DNA of 64,000 bases from Nocardiopsis kunsanensis DSM 44524 (GTDB lineage Bacteria > Actinomycetota > Actinomycetes > Streptosporangiales > Streptosporangiaceae): NCBI RefSeq assembly GCF_000340965.1, contig NZ_ANAY01000020.1, forward strand, positions 47,372 through 111,371, written 5' to 3'. Below, in pieces: positions 10,011 through 18,654 of this stretch. Each line of letters starts with the position of its first letter. Position 1 is the stretch's first letter. The notes under the pieces were generated by a model, which was not told the origin of the DNA, did not search any database, and saw only the letters and a program-made list of their open reading frames with translations. The position numbers were made by a program, and so were the translations under genes.

Positions 10011-10487
10011 ATGTACCAGCAACCGGACCCCTACTCTGGTGATCACCATCAGCAGCCCGACCCGAGCGTCGGCGGCTGGGGCCTGCCCCCGAGCCTCGAC
10101 GGCGGCGAACTCCAGCCCTACGGCGGCCCCGCCGGCTCCGACCCCCAGCTGCTCACCATCGGTGACATCTCCGTCTCCCAGCACACGGTGGTCACTCCGG
10201 GCGGCCGCTTCCCCCTCCAGGGCAGCGTCTGGACCGTCACGGACATGAGCCGCACCGATCGTTCCACCCCCGCATGGGCGATCGTCGTCGGTGTCCTGAC
10301 CTTCTGGTGGACCTGCCTGCTCGGCCTCCTCTTCCTGCTCGTCAAGGAGAACCGCACAAGCGGCCACATCCAGGTCACGGTACAGCGGGAGGGCCATTTC
10401 CACGCCACCACGATCCCCGCGACCTCGCCGGCGGACGCTCACCGTGTCCACCAGCAGGTGAACTACGTGCGCTCCCTCAGTACCTGA
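10011..10487 (+). CDS. Small single-pass membrane protein, unknown function
   Basis: A 158-residue protein starting at the ATG of MYQQPDPYSGDHHQQPD. A Gln/Pro/Gly-rich N-terminus is followed by ISVSQHTVVTPGGRFPLQGSVWTVTDMSR, a central hydrophobic pair of segments (WAIVVGVLTFWWTCLLGLLFLLVKE) and a C-terminal soluble part ending in HRVHQQVNYVRSLST. I have seen similar proteins as unnamed actinobacterial membrane proteins. I cannot assign a role. It stands alone, divergent from the acylase gene. Confidence 0.75.
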   Translation: MYQQPDPYSGDHHQQPDPSVGGWGLPPSLDGGELQPYGGPAGSDPQLLTIGDISVSQHTVVTPGGRFPLQGSVWTVTDMSRTDRSTPAWAIVVGVLTFWWTCLLGLLFLLVKENRTSGHIQVTVQREGHFHATTIPATSPADAHRVHQQVNYVRSLST

Positions 10488-10695
10488 ACGCGGTGACCCG
10501 GTTCCGGTCCCGGGCGCCGCCCGGGGCCGGGTCGGCACTCGGCCACGGGTTCACCACCGGCGCTCCAAACACACGGCGCCGCGCACCAACTCCCGCCCCT
10601 CGTCGTCCAAGGCACGGCAAACCCGGGTTTGCCACGCAGGGCATGCATCCATACACGTAGGGCACCCTGGAGTCGAGCGCGGGAGGACCGAGAGC

Positions 10696-10752
10696 ATGTT
10701 GTTCATCCTGGTGGCTCTGCTGATGACCACAGGTCAGTGGTGGACCTTCTGA
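10696..10752 (+). CDS. Possible 18-residue hydrophobic small ORF
   Basis: ATG at 10696 is preceded by GGGAGG about 9 nt upstream and encodes MLFILVALLMTTGQWWTF before TGA. The peptide is one hydrophobic stretch ending in a Trp-Trp pair. It could be a membrane microprotein or a leader peptide, or it may not be translated. No biosynthetic gene follows that would support attenuation. Confidence 0.25.
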   Translation: MLFILVALLMTTGQWWTF

Positions 10753-10946
10753 TCCTCCCGGATCGCCCGCGCCGACGGCCCCGCTTACTTCGCGAAACGC
10801 CGTGGGGGCAGCACAGCGGCACGTGTTAATCACCGGTAACGTGGTACGCGAAGCCCATAGCGACCGGTTTGGCGGAACACACGTGGTAACGAGACGCACC
10901 TACGGTTGACGGTCATTGAGAGGCTTTGCCCTCTTGTGGGCGACAT

Positions 10947-10964
10947 CTACGAAATACCGTAGAA
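10947..10964. promoter_or_regulatory. 18-bp palindrome, operator-like
   Basis: TCTACG, six spacer bases, then CGTAGA form a perfect 6+6 inverted repeat about 145 bp upstream of the tRNA. It overlaps the candidate -10 hexamer at 10960-10965. It could be an operator; no cognate regulator is evident nearby. Confidence 0.25.
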
Positions 10965-11108
10965 TGTCTGTTCGGAAGCCACCGGCGCCACGGCACCGTC
11001 CCCACCCGTAGGATCGCCGAGTGGCCCCGCCACCCGGCACACGGCGCTCACCCGAGCCGACGGCGAAGCCGGCGCGTCCACCACCGCAGTGGCGACAACT
11101 GAACACGA

Positions 11109-11181
11109 GCACCCGTAGCTCAGTGGATAGAGCACCGGACTTCTAATCCGACGGTCGCAGGTTCGAACCCTGCCGGGTGCG
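11109..11181 (+). tRNA. tRNA-Arg (anticodon TCT)
   Basis: A 73-nt cloverleaf. The acceptor arms are GCACCCG and CGGGTGC with discriminator G. The D arm lies in GCTCAGTGGATAGAGC, the anticodon loop is CTTCTAA (anticodon TCT, reading AGA), and the T arm is GCAGG-TTCGAAC-CCTGC. The top anticodon-stem pair is a C-A mismatch. CCA is not encoded. The abrupt change of gene content and composition just downstream, with an integrase 8 kb away, suggests its 3' end served as an integration site. Confidence 0.93.
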
Positions 11182-11210
11182 CAACAAAACCCCAGGTCAA
11201 AGGGGGTGCG

Positions 11211-11235
11211 CGAGGGCCTTCAAGGAGGCCCCCGC
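11211..11235 (+). terminator. Hairpin downstream of tRNA-Arg
   Basis: GGGCCT and AGGCCC, flanked by a further GCG/CGC pairing, form a stem around the loop TCAAGG, about 30 bp after the tRNA. It is a plausible tRNA terminator, although no T-tract follows. Confidence 0.5.
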
Positions 11236-11986
11236 TTCATTTCGGGCCCATGTGTGCTCCTCGTGTGCTCCCCAGTGCAAGGCCGCGTACATGAGGGCCG
11301 AGCATCTCGGGAGAATTTTTCCGTCCCGTGGCCCTCCGGGCTTCGGGCCGGGACGGCCCCGTGTCCGCCCACCAGCGCCCCAACACCCCACAGCCCTACC
11401 CCAGGGGCTATCGGAGCGTGTCAGCCGCCCATACGCCCTCAACGCCGTCCCCCACCCCGCGCAACAACACGACGGTCGCTTCCCCCGCCATGGCCATGTA
11501 CAGGAACATCGACTAGCGCTTCCGCTGATACGTGTCTTGGACGAAGTAGATCATCACGGCCTCAATCCGGTGAATACCACCTTGGGCCTCCGTCGACGGT
11601 GGCTCCGCACGGCCAGCCGCGAGGTCGACATCGAGGTCCTCACGCACATCTCCCCGACCCGTAACTCAGCGGGTGAACCACTACGGCTTCACAGCCGTCG
11701 GCTACGAGCACGAGCTCGCGCAGCTGGATGAGAAAAGCCGCCGCCCGTGCTACATACCGTAAACGCTGACGATACCGCGACATAGCGGGCAGCTACGCAG
11801 GGGACTGCTATAGCCCGTCTGGTTCTATACGCCCCGTGGCCAGGGATTGGTCACCGGAAGCTACACCACTCCAAGAGACATGACCCGGAAAATCATCCCA
11901 GCAGTGACGGTGGGTGAGATTGGTCCACAGAAACTATGCTAGAGCCGCTTCTGATCGACGTCATCAGGGAGCAGTATGTGCAGAGA
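11236..11986. other. Gene-poor region between tRNA-Arg and the RiPP-type operon
   Basis: I see no convincing gene in these 750 bp. Short open frames here lack family features and good starts. GTGTGCTCC occurs twice in tandem at about 11252-11270, which could be an integrase arm-binding pair. The stretch around 11670-11760 (VNHYGFTAVGYEHELAQL and onward) reads like a piece of a decayed coding sequence but cannot be assigned. The operon's terminal transcript would end here. Confidence 0.4.
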
Positions 11987-13321
11987 TCAGACCTTCGCGC
12001 TCGTGCGCAGAAAGGCTCCTCCCTGCCCTATCAGGAGGCCAAAGGTGGTGACTGCGTAAGCGGACCAGAGCAAGGGAAGGCCCCCAACGGAAACGAGAGG
12101 GAACGTCAGCAGGACCAGCAAACCATAGAAAATCAGGAATGTGTACATGGCTGGTGTGGTTTGCTTCAGGGCTACCAAGCCCATCCCGGAAACCACCTGA
12201 ACACTGTCGAAGAGCGCTACCAGGAACACGAGTGGCAGCAATGTGGCGACCATGGTCCGCACTTCAAAGTCATGGGTGAGAACGCTGAGTGCCGGATCGA
12301 CCACGGACCAGAGGGCCACGGCACTGACCAGGGTGAGAGGAACAGCAACCGAGTAGCCTGAGAGCACTGTTCGTCGAACCTCGGACTGATCCCTCCGCTT
12401 TGCGGCCTTGGCAATGTAGGGGACAGTGGACTGGCCTACGGAAAGAGAGGGAAAGAACAGGAGGTTCGCGAAGAGTATGAGAAACTGGTGTGCTGCTGCG
12501 GCCTCGGCTCCGATCCGAGTCACCGCCACGATGAGAACGCTCAATGACACGGACTTGATCAGAAGTGTAGAGCCGGTGGGAAGCCCAACCTTGGCGATCT
12601 TCCACATCCCAGCCAATCTGGGAATCCCGGACAGCACAGAAACTTTCCCAAGGACAGGTATGCGGCGTACCGTGAACCAGGTGAGTGCCAGCGTGATCGT
12701 ACTACCGAGGAGCGTCGCCAGACCTGCGCCGGCCAACGCCATACCGGGAAGCGGCCCCAGACCGAGGACAAGCGTGGGAACGAGCGTCAACGACAAGAGC
12801 GTGTGGACCAGGCCCAGCATAAGCACGGTGCGGTTCCTGCCCAGGGCGACCAAAAGAACCGTCGCTGATGCTGACAAGGAGACCGTGACCGCATGGCAGC
12901 CGATGAAAAGCGGGTAGAATCCCAGCGCAGAACGTGTGCTGTCAGTGACTCCGACTATAGCAGCCAGCATGGGAGTGGAGAAGATGAACAGTCCCGCCGT
13001 GGCTCCCATGAGCAGAGCCAACCATATACCATCGCGTATGACCGTGGCCAAGGCAGCGGAATTATCCTCGTTCTCCGCAATAAAAGGCATCGAACCTCGC
13101 AGGGATCCTTGAACGACCATAATGGTCGGCGCAAGAAGTGCGGTCACGAGTGCGTGTGCGGCCAGTGCTTCGGTCAGCAGGTTTCCAAGGACTCCGGCGG
13201 ACACCAGGGCACCAGAAAACGACGCCACCATGGAGAAGTAGAGAGGCAAAGCCTTCTTGAGGATCCCGAAGGAACGCGAAGAAATCTTAATGCCTTGTGT
13301 TTCCCTCTCCTCTACCCCCAT
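11987..13321 (-). CDS. MATE-family efflux transporter
   Basis: About 444 residues from the ATG at 13321 (MGVEERETQG), which has AGGTGG 5-6 nt upstream; the frame extends to a GTG at 13387. It has twelve hydrophobic helices in two six-helix halves, an FGILKKALPLYFSM entry helix, and PTGSTLLIKSVSLSV opening the second half. This is the MATE fold, a Na+ or H+ driven exporter of small organic molecules. As the last gene of the operon behind the radical SAM maturase, it most likely exports the product and gives self-protection. Its composition is less GC-rich than that of chromosomal genes in the window. Confidence 0.85.
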   Translation of the reverse strand: MGVEERETQGIKISSRSFGILKKALPLYFSMVASFSGALVSAGVLGNLLTEALAAHALVTALLAPTIMVVQGSLRGSMPFIAENEDNSAALATVIRDGIWLALLMGATAGLFIFSTPMLAAIVGVTDSTRSALGFYPLFIGCHAVTVSLSASATVLLVALGRNRTVLMLGLVHTLLSLTLVPTLVLGLGPLPGMALAGAGLATLLGSTITLALTWFTVRRIPVLGKVSVLSGIPRLAGMWKIAKVGLPTGSTLLIKSVSLSVLIVAVTRIGAEAAAAHQFLILFANLLFFPSLSVGQSTVPYIAKAAKRRDQSEVRRTVLSGYSVAVPLTLVSAVALWSVVDPALSVLTHDFEVRTMVATLLPLVFLVALFDSVQVVSGMGLVALKQTTPAMYTFLIFYGLLVLLTFPLVSVGGLPLLWSAYAVTTFGLLIGQGGAFLRTSAKV

Positions 13322-13405
13322 AACCGCCACCTGCATTTTATCTGTTTTATATTTCAAAATCCTCACAGCATTCTTACATCCAGACACACCAAGTGGCGCT
13401 TTGAG

Positions 13406-15304
13406 TCAGTATTGGTAAGGCAAAGCCAAGGCGAAGACCCTGCCTTGGTCCTCGATGAGAAGCCCTTCGTCCCGGCAACGGTCAATATGGGCGTTGATCT
13501 CTTCTTCTGAGGGGGCTTCGGCAAGCTGACCTACCTCCTTCACCAGGCGGGATCGACTCTTGAAGTTATCCATGCAAATGTTGTAGGCATGCGCCTGCCA
13601 GCCGCTCATAGAGATCCGACGGGCTGGAGACCTCCTTCTGTCCAAAATTTCCAGCCAACCAGGCCCCCTCCGAGCGAACATCGTAGGTCGTTTCCCCTCC
13701 TTCCACAGCGATCTCCAATTTTCCACAGCTTCCGAAAGTTCGGCCAGGGCTGAAGGGCTTGCGACTTCACTGGCATCGGCATCGAAAAAATAGGCCACAT
13801 CTTCATTTCTGACCCTATTTTCTGGGTACACATGATAGTAGGAGCGCCTTGGTTTGATGTTTTTTATATGTGGACTGTGACCATTAAAATAAGGACTGAA
13901 GCGCTCCACCCAAATGGGATTAACGCCGTTAGGCGGCTCCAGGTGATGGAGAAGTGGGATTAGATTGGCTTGGAGACGGTAATCCTCATCACGCTCACCG
14001 GGAAACCCGGATAGTATATTCCAGTAGACGGATATATTAAAGTGGAGCGCCCATTTCAAGAGCCGGATATTGATGATCGAATCCGAGCCCTTTCTCATGA
14101 TCTTGAGAACATTACTACTCAGGCTCTCAATCCCAGGTTGAACAGCGGTGACACCTGCACTGGCAAGGGATTTCACCTGGGCGCGGTCCAAATTAGCCTT
14201 AACTTCAAAGAAAAGGGAAAGCGTCCAGTCACTTTCAGCCATATCCTCGCAGAATTTACCCAGATACTTCATGTCAAGAATATTGTCCACCGCAGCAATA
14301 GCGGATATTTTGTAATTCCGGAGAAGTGTCTCCACCTCCGTGAAGGCTCGTTCTGGAGACTTCGCCCGGTAGTCCATACCCAGCGCGTTCAAGCCACAGA
14401 AGGTGCAGTGGTGCTTAGCCCCCCACCAACAACCACGGGAGAACTCAACGAGCAACTCTACTCGTCGTCCACGAAGGAGGCTGTCTCCCCCGTATTTCTC
14501 CAAGGTCTCGAAGTAATCTGTATAATCAGGAGTGGGTATGAGATTTAGATCAACAATGGAAGGTGCTCGCACCTCCTGCGTGGACGGAGTGATCGAATTA
14601 TGGCGAGAGAGAACTCCCGACATCTTGATCTCTTTCTCACCCAGGGAAACTCTTCGGACAAGTTCAGGGAAGACCTTCTCGCCCTCGCCGATCACTGCGA
14701 AATCGATGAAATCGTGCGCTCGAAAAAATTCGACCCCCATAATCCCATCGAAGTTCGCCCCACCAAAGGCGATGGGGATCTCGGGAGATCTCTCCTTGAT
14801 CATTCTTGCGAGCGCCAACGCTGATACATTCTGCATGAACGTCGAAGAGAAACCGATAAGGTCATATTCCATCCAATTCCTCTGGGAGATTTCGTCGAGC
14901 CATTCCGGAAAATTCTCTTCCCTGAAAAGAACAAGCTCCTCCTCGCTGATTCCGAAATCCTTTGCAGTTTCAAGCACTTCGGGGAAATCTGTTATGTATT
15001 CCCTGGCGTCTCCGGCGTCAGACCTGTAGGCGGCCCGACTGAAAAGCCACTCACCGAGCAGTGTGACACGCTCAGAACTCAAGTCACTGAAAGACTCGTA
15101 AGCCTCAACTCCGAGGTCTACCGCGAGTTCAATGTTCAGGTAGTGGACATCGACCTGATGCCCCTCAGCTTCGAGCACAGACTTCAAGAGTCCGCACTGG
15201 ATAGATGGAGTGTCTATCCGTGACCAAGGCATGTTGATCAAGGCGATCCTGCAGACACGAGGGGGAAGAACTGAAGACATTTTTTGTGGCCACAACAGTT
15301 CCAT
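13406..15304 (-). CDS. B12-binding radical SAM RiPP maturase (C-methyltransferase type)
   Basis: A 632-residue protein. Residues about 15-230 form a cobalamin-binding-like domain (RIALINMPWSRIDTPSIQCGLLKSVLE, DLIGFSSTFMQNVSAL, FAVIGEGE). The radical SAM core starts at FSRGCWWGAKHHCTFCGLN, where Cys292, Cys300 and Cys303 make a CX7CX2C cluster motif. The sequence around it, including YRAKSPERA, is what I know from the family called RiPP maturation radical SAM protein 1 (TIGR03975). Members are thought to use a 4Fe-4S cluster, SAM and cobalamin to methylate unactivated carbons of a peptide. The C-terminus resembles a winged-helix or leader-binding module (EEEINAHIDRCRDEGLLIED). It lies in an operon with a 34-residue peptide gene whose core could be the substrate. 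Confidence 0.88.
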   Translation of the reverse strand: MELLWPQKMSSVLPPRVCRIALINMPWSRIDTPSIQCGLLKSVLEAEGHQVDVHYLNIELAVDLGVEAYESFSDLSSERVTLLGEWLFSRAAYRSDAGDAREYITDFPEVLETAKDFGISEEELVLFREENFPEWLDEISQRNWMEYDLIGFSSTFMQNVSALALARMIKERSPEIPIAFGGANFDGIMGVEFFRAHDFIDFAVIGEGEKVFPELVRRVSLGEKEIKMSGVLSRHNSITPSTQEVRAPSIVDLNLIPTPDYTDYFETLEKYGGDSLLRGRRVELLVEFSRGCWWGAKHHCTFCGLNALGMDYRAKSPERAFTEVETLLRNYKISAIAAVDNILDMKYLGKFCEDMAESDWTLSLFFEVKANLDRAQVKSLASAGVTAVQPGIESLSSNVLKIMRKGSDSIINIRLLKWALHFNISVYWNILSGFPGERDEDYRLQANLIPLLHHLEPPNGVNPIWVERFSPYFNGHSPHIKNIKPRRSYYHVYPENRVRNEDVAYFFDADASEVASPSALAELSEAVENWRSLWKEGKRPTMFARRGPGWLEILDRRRSPARRISMSGWQAHAYNICMDNFKSRSRLVKEVGQLAEAPSEEEINAHIDRCRDEGLLIEDQGRVFALALPYQY

Positions 15305-15421
15305 ATCACTAACCTTCGATTTGGGTAACAGAAATATCAGAAACCTACTATACCCGAGACTTCAAGTAATCTTCCTCCAATGGAAAGGTTCACCGCTACG
15401 AAGTCCCTTATAGGAAAGAAA
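15305..15421 (-). other. Intercistronic spacer in the RiPP-type operon
   Basis: 117 bp between the monooxygenase stop and the maturase start, the only long gap between the enzyme genes apart from the spacer after the peptide gene. I see no terminator in it. The maturase ATG has only AAGG about 11 nt upstream, a weak ribosome binding site. Confidence 0.4.
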
Positions 15422-17041
15422 TCACGAATCTCCTTGTGCTGATCTTAGAAAAGAACCAAAGGAGTCAAATATCGTCTCCGGAGGGCAAACCATGTCTGAT
15501 TCAGACCTGAATGCCACATAACCGTCCGGGCGGACAATAAGGGCACCGGTTTGGCTCACGACGGGATCCGGCCGGCCATGAGTGACATCCGTGACCTCCA
15601 CCTCGAGCTGTTGGATCTGGATTTCCGGTACTTTCATGGGTGGGTTCTCTAGGAATTCTCGCCAACCGTGTGCATGCTGGCCAAGGAGGGCCAGATAGCG
15701 GTAGTCGGCTAGTTGAAAGGTTCCCAGCTTGCCACGAGACGTACAAAAGAGCCGGTGCGGCGCCCGATAGCCGACCTGACCAGACGGAGCCCCTGGGTCC
15801 TCCCAGCAAGCGTCTCCGACCTGACCGTCCTGGTTCGACCCTCGAGAATTGACTCCCATGCCAAAACCAAAAACGGAGGTGATGTACGGTACAGGTTTTC
15901 CACGTATCTCGCCCTTGAGATGCCAGGCTTGTCGGTTGGCATAGTAGCCGAAAGCCTGGTGAGCGGCAAAGCGAGCGAAAGCTCGGCGTTCGTTCGAATA
16001 CTGGTCGAGAGTTTCCACGAAATCTGTTCCCTCGATGACCTCCGCTAGGCGCCAGGCCAACTCGGCTCCATCTTGAATCGCGGAGTTTCCTCCAAAACCT
16101 CCAACCGATGGAATGATGTGCGCCGCGTCTCCTGCAAGCAGGAGCCTACCGTCACGCAAGGAACGCGGTACCCGTTCGGCCATGGTCCAACTGGTCACCT
16201 CACCTATGCCTACCTCCAGGTCCTCGATCCCTGAGACCTCGCGGACAAGTTCCTCAGCAAACTCCTTGCCCCTAGTAGGGCTTTCGCTTGCTTTGGGAAC
16301 TTCCATGGAGAGCACATATCGTCCACGAATATCCGTTGAATGCAACGTACCAAGCCCGTGTGTGGGATGACGAATGAAGAAGAGTACCTCTTCGGCCCCA
16401 ATCGTATCGATAAGGTCGGCAGAGAAAACGATTCGGATGTACGTGGCTATGTCTCCTCTCCCATCGGTGGCGATGTCCATACTTTTTCTCAGAGGGGAGC
16501 GCGGGCCATCGGCTCCAACAACCCAGGAACTGTCAATAATCCTCGAAAAGCCTGTCTTTTTGTCTTCGACCACCGCAGTGACACCGCTGTCTCCGTGTCG
16601 TATATCCGTGAGGTTGCTTTCAAAGTCCACTCGAACTCCTAGAGCAAGGGATCGGGCCACGAGCATGCGTTCAAGGTTCTCTTGGGAGATCATGCCCCAC
16701 GCGCTTGAACTTATGTGCGAGGTGTCGGGTGGCGTTGTTCCGAGAGCCTGCAATTGCTGAGTGAAGTCCTCCATGAGTGCCGTACGTCGTGTCCGTGCAC
16801 GCGATTCGTCTTGCGCGATAATTCCCTCCTCCAAGTCGAGGAGTGCCAGGAGTTCCATGGTCCGCGCGCTGATTCCACGGGCCTTCGGTTGTACCGACGT
16901 TGACGCTCTCCTCTCGATCACTGTGGATCTGATATTCCGCTTTGCGAGGAAACAGGCAGTGGAAAGCCCAGCGAATCCTGATCCTACAATCAGAACAGGA
17001 CTGAACTCTCGTTTTCGAAGTATTTTTTCGCCATTTATCAT
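15422..17041 (-). CDS. FAD-dependent aromatic hydroxylase-like monooxygenase
   Basis: A 539-residue group A flavoprotein monooxygenase. It has GSGFAGLSTACFLAKR (FAD Rossmann GxGxxG, residues 20-28), the GADGPRS motif binding FAD and NADPH, and LLAGDAAHIIPSVGGFGGNSAIQDG (GD motif near residue 305). The C-terminal domain of about 140 residues is thioredoxin-like, as in polyketide hydroxylases and MhpA. These enzymes insert one oxygen into aromatic or enolic substrates using NAD(P)H and O2. Its ATG overlaps the aminotransferase stop (ATGA), so it is translationally coupled. A natural hypothesis is hydroxylation of an indole or other amino-acid-derived intermediate. The substrate is unproven. Confidence 0.88.
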   Translation of the reverse strand: MINGEKILRKREFSPVLIVGSGFAGLSTACFLAKRNIRSTVIERRASTSVQPKARGISARTMELLALLDLEEGIIAQDESRARTRRTALMEDFTQQLQALGTTPPDTSHISSSAWGMISQENLERMLVARSLALGVRVDFESNLTDIRHGDSGVTAVVEDKKTGFSRIIDSSWVVGADGPRSPLRKSMDIATDGRGDIATYIRIVFSADLIDTIGAEEVLFFIRHPTHGLGTLHSTDIRGRYVLSMEVPKASESPTRGKEFAEELVREVSGIEDLEVGIGEVTSWTMAERVPRSLRDGRLLLAGDAAHIIPSVGGFGGNSAIQDGAELAWRLAEVIEGTDFVETLDQYSNERRAFARFAAHQAFGYYANRQAWHLKGEIRGKPVPYITSVFGFGMGVNSRGSNQDGQVGDACWEDPGAPSGQVGYRAPHRLFCTSRGKLGTFQLADYRYLALLGQHAHGWREFLENPPMKVPEIQIQQLEVEVTDVTHGRPDPVVSQTGALIVRPDGYVAFRSESDMVCPPETIFDSFGSFLRSAQGDS

Positions 17042-18045
17042 CTATCGCTGCCTCCTTCTGACGCCAGAGAATTCAGGCCGTCTAGAGTTCGTTGGTTCAC
17101 AGTCACTCGCAAGAGCCCTATATTCGGGTGAAATTTACTTGAAGTTCTTTCTACTATATCTTCCAACATTCCCCCAGGAATTCCTTTCGCGTATATCGAA
17201 ATAAAATTGGTCTGCGATTTCTGTATTTCGTGTTTTGGTAGGATTCGGCGAATCAGAGATTCTACGTGGTAGCGAAGAGCGATTGTGTCTTTTATCGCTT
17301 CGCGCCTCCAGTTTTTCCCATCCTCCGAGAATAGGGTGATGAGTGTGGCGAGTTGCAGGTGGTCCATGGAGAAGGTGTGCGCCATTTTTGACAGCTGGTG
17401 AATAGTTTCGGCCTTAGCGAAGACCAGGCCAAGACGCACTCCGGCCAGCCCATATGCTTTCGAAAGACTCAGAATGGAGATAGTATTTGTTTCTGTCAGC
17501 TCCTTTAGGTTCTCCGTATGCGGATCCACAGAGAAGGGATCATAAGTGAGATCGAGCACTACTCCAGAGGAGGCACCCGAGGCATCGAGAATAGACTCTC
17601 GCGTGTAGACGAAACCTGTGGGGTTCTCGGGCGAGCACACTACGGTCCAGCTCCCAGGAAAGCTGTAATGAGCCGGATCATCGCCAGAGGGATAATATAA
17701 GAATTTCATCCCAAGCTCTTTAGCAATCATGGCGAATCCGAAGTAACTGGGCTCAGGGATGTTAAGAGAGAGACTCTGGCTTTGGACAAATCTGAAGGCC
17801 AAGTGTAACCCCTCAGTGCACCCACGGACAAGGAGGACGTTTTCTGCTTCGACCCCATATGAGTCTGCAATGTCCTTGATCAGCTCTGGTTGTATTCGGT
17901 CAGGGTACCGACGCCAGGGCGTGTTCCCCACGATTTCGAGGACGCGTGATTTGAACCATGCAGGAGGATCTTGATTAGATTCTGTCAAATCGATACTCGG
18001 TGGAGGAGTTTCAAGGGGGATCTCAGATGCATTCTTCTCTTTCAC
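17038..18045 (-). CDS. PLP-dependent class I/II aminotransferase (HisC/CobD-like)
   Basis: A 335-residue fold-type I PLP enzyme. It has RGCTEGLHLAFRF near the phosphate-binding region, SPENPTGFVYTRE with Asn141, LDLTYDPF supplying Asp and Tyr, SLSKAYGLAGVRLG with the Schiff-base Lys196, and a C-terminal LLRVTVNQRTLDGLNSL. The short length fits HisC-like aminotransferases or threonine-phosphate decarboxylase-like enzymes. It overlaps by ATGA with both neighbours, so it is part of one translational unit. A transaminase next to a peptide gene suggests that an amino acid, possibly excised from the modified peptide, is further processed. A decarboxylase activity is equally possible. Confidence 0.87.
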   Translation of the reverse strand: MKEKNASEIPLETPPPSIDLTESNQDPPAWFKSRVLEIVGNTPWRRYPDRIQPELIKDIADSYGVEAENVLLVRGCTEGLHLAFRFVQSQSLSLNIPEPSYFGFAMIAKELGMKFLYYPSGDDPAHYSFPGSWTVVCSPENPTGFVYTRESILDASGASSGVVLDLTYDPFSVDPHTENLKELTETNTISILSLSKAYGLAGVRLGLVFAKAETIHQLSKMAHTFSMDHLQLATLITLFSEDGKNWRREAIKDTIALRYHVESLIRRILPKHEIQKSQTNFISIYAKGIPGGMLEDIVERTSSKFHPNIGLLRVTVNQRTLDGLNSLASEGGSDR

Positions 18046-18542
18046 TTGTTGTCCACACTGTCGGCAGAGCGCCCACCTGTCTTGGATTCTCCGGCTGTGT
18101 TGATGGACTCGAGGTCAAGCCCCATTTCGTTCATCAAGTAGAGACAGAAGGACCAGCAGCGCGCGCTTTCCTCTGTAAACCTTCCAAAAGTCTGAACATA
18201 GTCAGGTATCCACGAGAGGAGTTCGCCAATAGATTTTTCGACACCGATCTCCCCTGCGTAGTCCTTAAATGCCAAAGACGTATGATGTAAGAATTTATTC
18301 CCTGGCAATCGATCACAGAGTTCTGCATAGAAGACGGTCTGCAGGATCAACTCATGCCAGACATCATCGGATTCTTGGGTGAGAGGCATGAACTTACTCC
18401 CGCCGTTCTTAGAGGCAAGATATAGGAAGCGCATACACTCTTCAATTTGAACTGAAAGAACATCCCCTTTCCGCTCTGCGAACCTCCCCTCCAAATGTTC
18501 CTTAATTTCTTTCGGCAAGTACTCCGAAGTAATGTTTTTCAT
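18042..18542 (-). CDS. GRDP-like (DUF1399-type) small protein
   Basis: A 166-residue protein containing DDVWHELILQTVFYAELCDRLPGNKFLHH (Asp59, Trp62, His63, Cys76, His86, His87). This resembles the D..WH..IL.T..Y..FC...G..HH signature I associate with the glycine-rich-domain-protein-like family PF07173. No enzymatic function is established for that family to my knowledge. The conserved His and Cys could bind metal. It is the first gene after the peptide gene and overlaps the aminotransferase by ATGA, so it likely acts in the same pathway, perhaps as a peptide-binding partner or metalloenzyme. The start has no strong alternative. Confidence 0.65.
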   Translation of the reverse strand: MKNITSEYLPKEIKEHLEGRFAERKGDVLSVQIEECMRFLYLASKNGGSKFMPLTQESDDVWHELILQTVFYAELCDRLPGNKFLHHTSLAFKDYAGEIGVEKSIGELLSWIPDYVQTFGRFTEESARCWSFCLYLMNEMGLDLESINTAGESKTGGRSADSVDNK

Positions 18543-18607
18543 TTATTCATCTTCCTGTTCTGGTATTTGTAATATTTATTCGATCAGGCGGGTTCAGTAT
18601 TGACACT

Positions 18608-18647
18608 AAAAAGGGATCCGCTGCCCCATTTTGGAGCTGCGAATCCC
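18608..18647 (-). terminator. Intrinsic terminator/attenuator just after the peptide gene
   Basis: On the minus strand a 9-bp stem (one G-U pair) continues past an A-A mismatch into a further 5-bp stem with loop AAAAT, followed by TTTTT. It starts 7 nt after the peptide stop codon, and the next gene starts about 65 nt beyond it. Partial read-through would make much more peptide message than enzyme message, an arrangement common for RiPP precursor genes. Confidence 0.85.
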
Positions 18648-18654
18648 CTCTCTT

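Larger units (their letters stand above)
10488..11108. other. Intergenic region upstream of tRNA-Arg
   Basis: About 620 bp with no convincing gene other than an 18-codon reading frame and a short palindrome, both listed separately. The region should include the tRNA promoter; the TAGAAT at 10960-10965 is the best -10 candidate but lacks a well-spaced -35. Confidence 0.4.

Noticed and set aside
8338..10248. 636-codon frame on the plus strand
   Set aside because: It is antisense to the acylase, which has a signal peptide, catalytic Ser and family motifs.
11252..11270. GTGTGCTCC tandem as a firm integrase arm site
   Set aside because: Only two 9-bp copies; suggestive but not enough to call as a separate feature.
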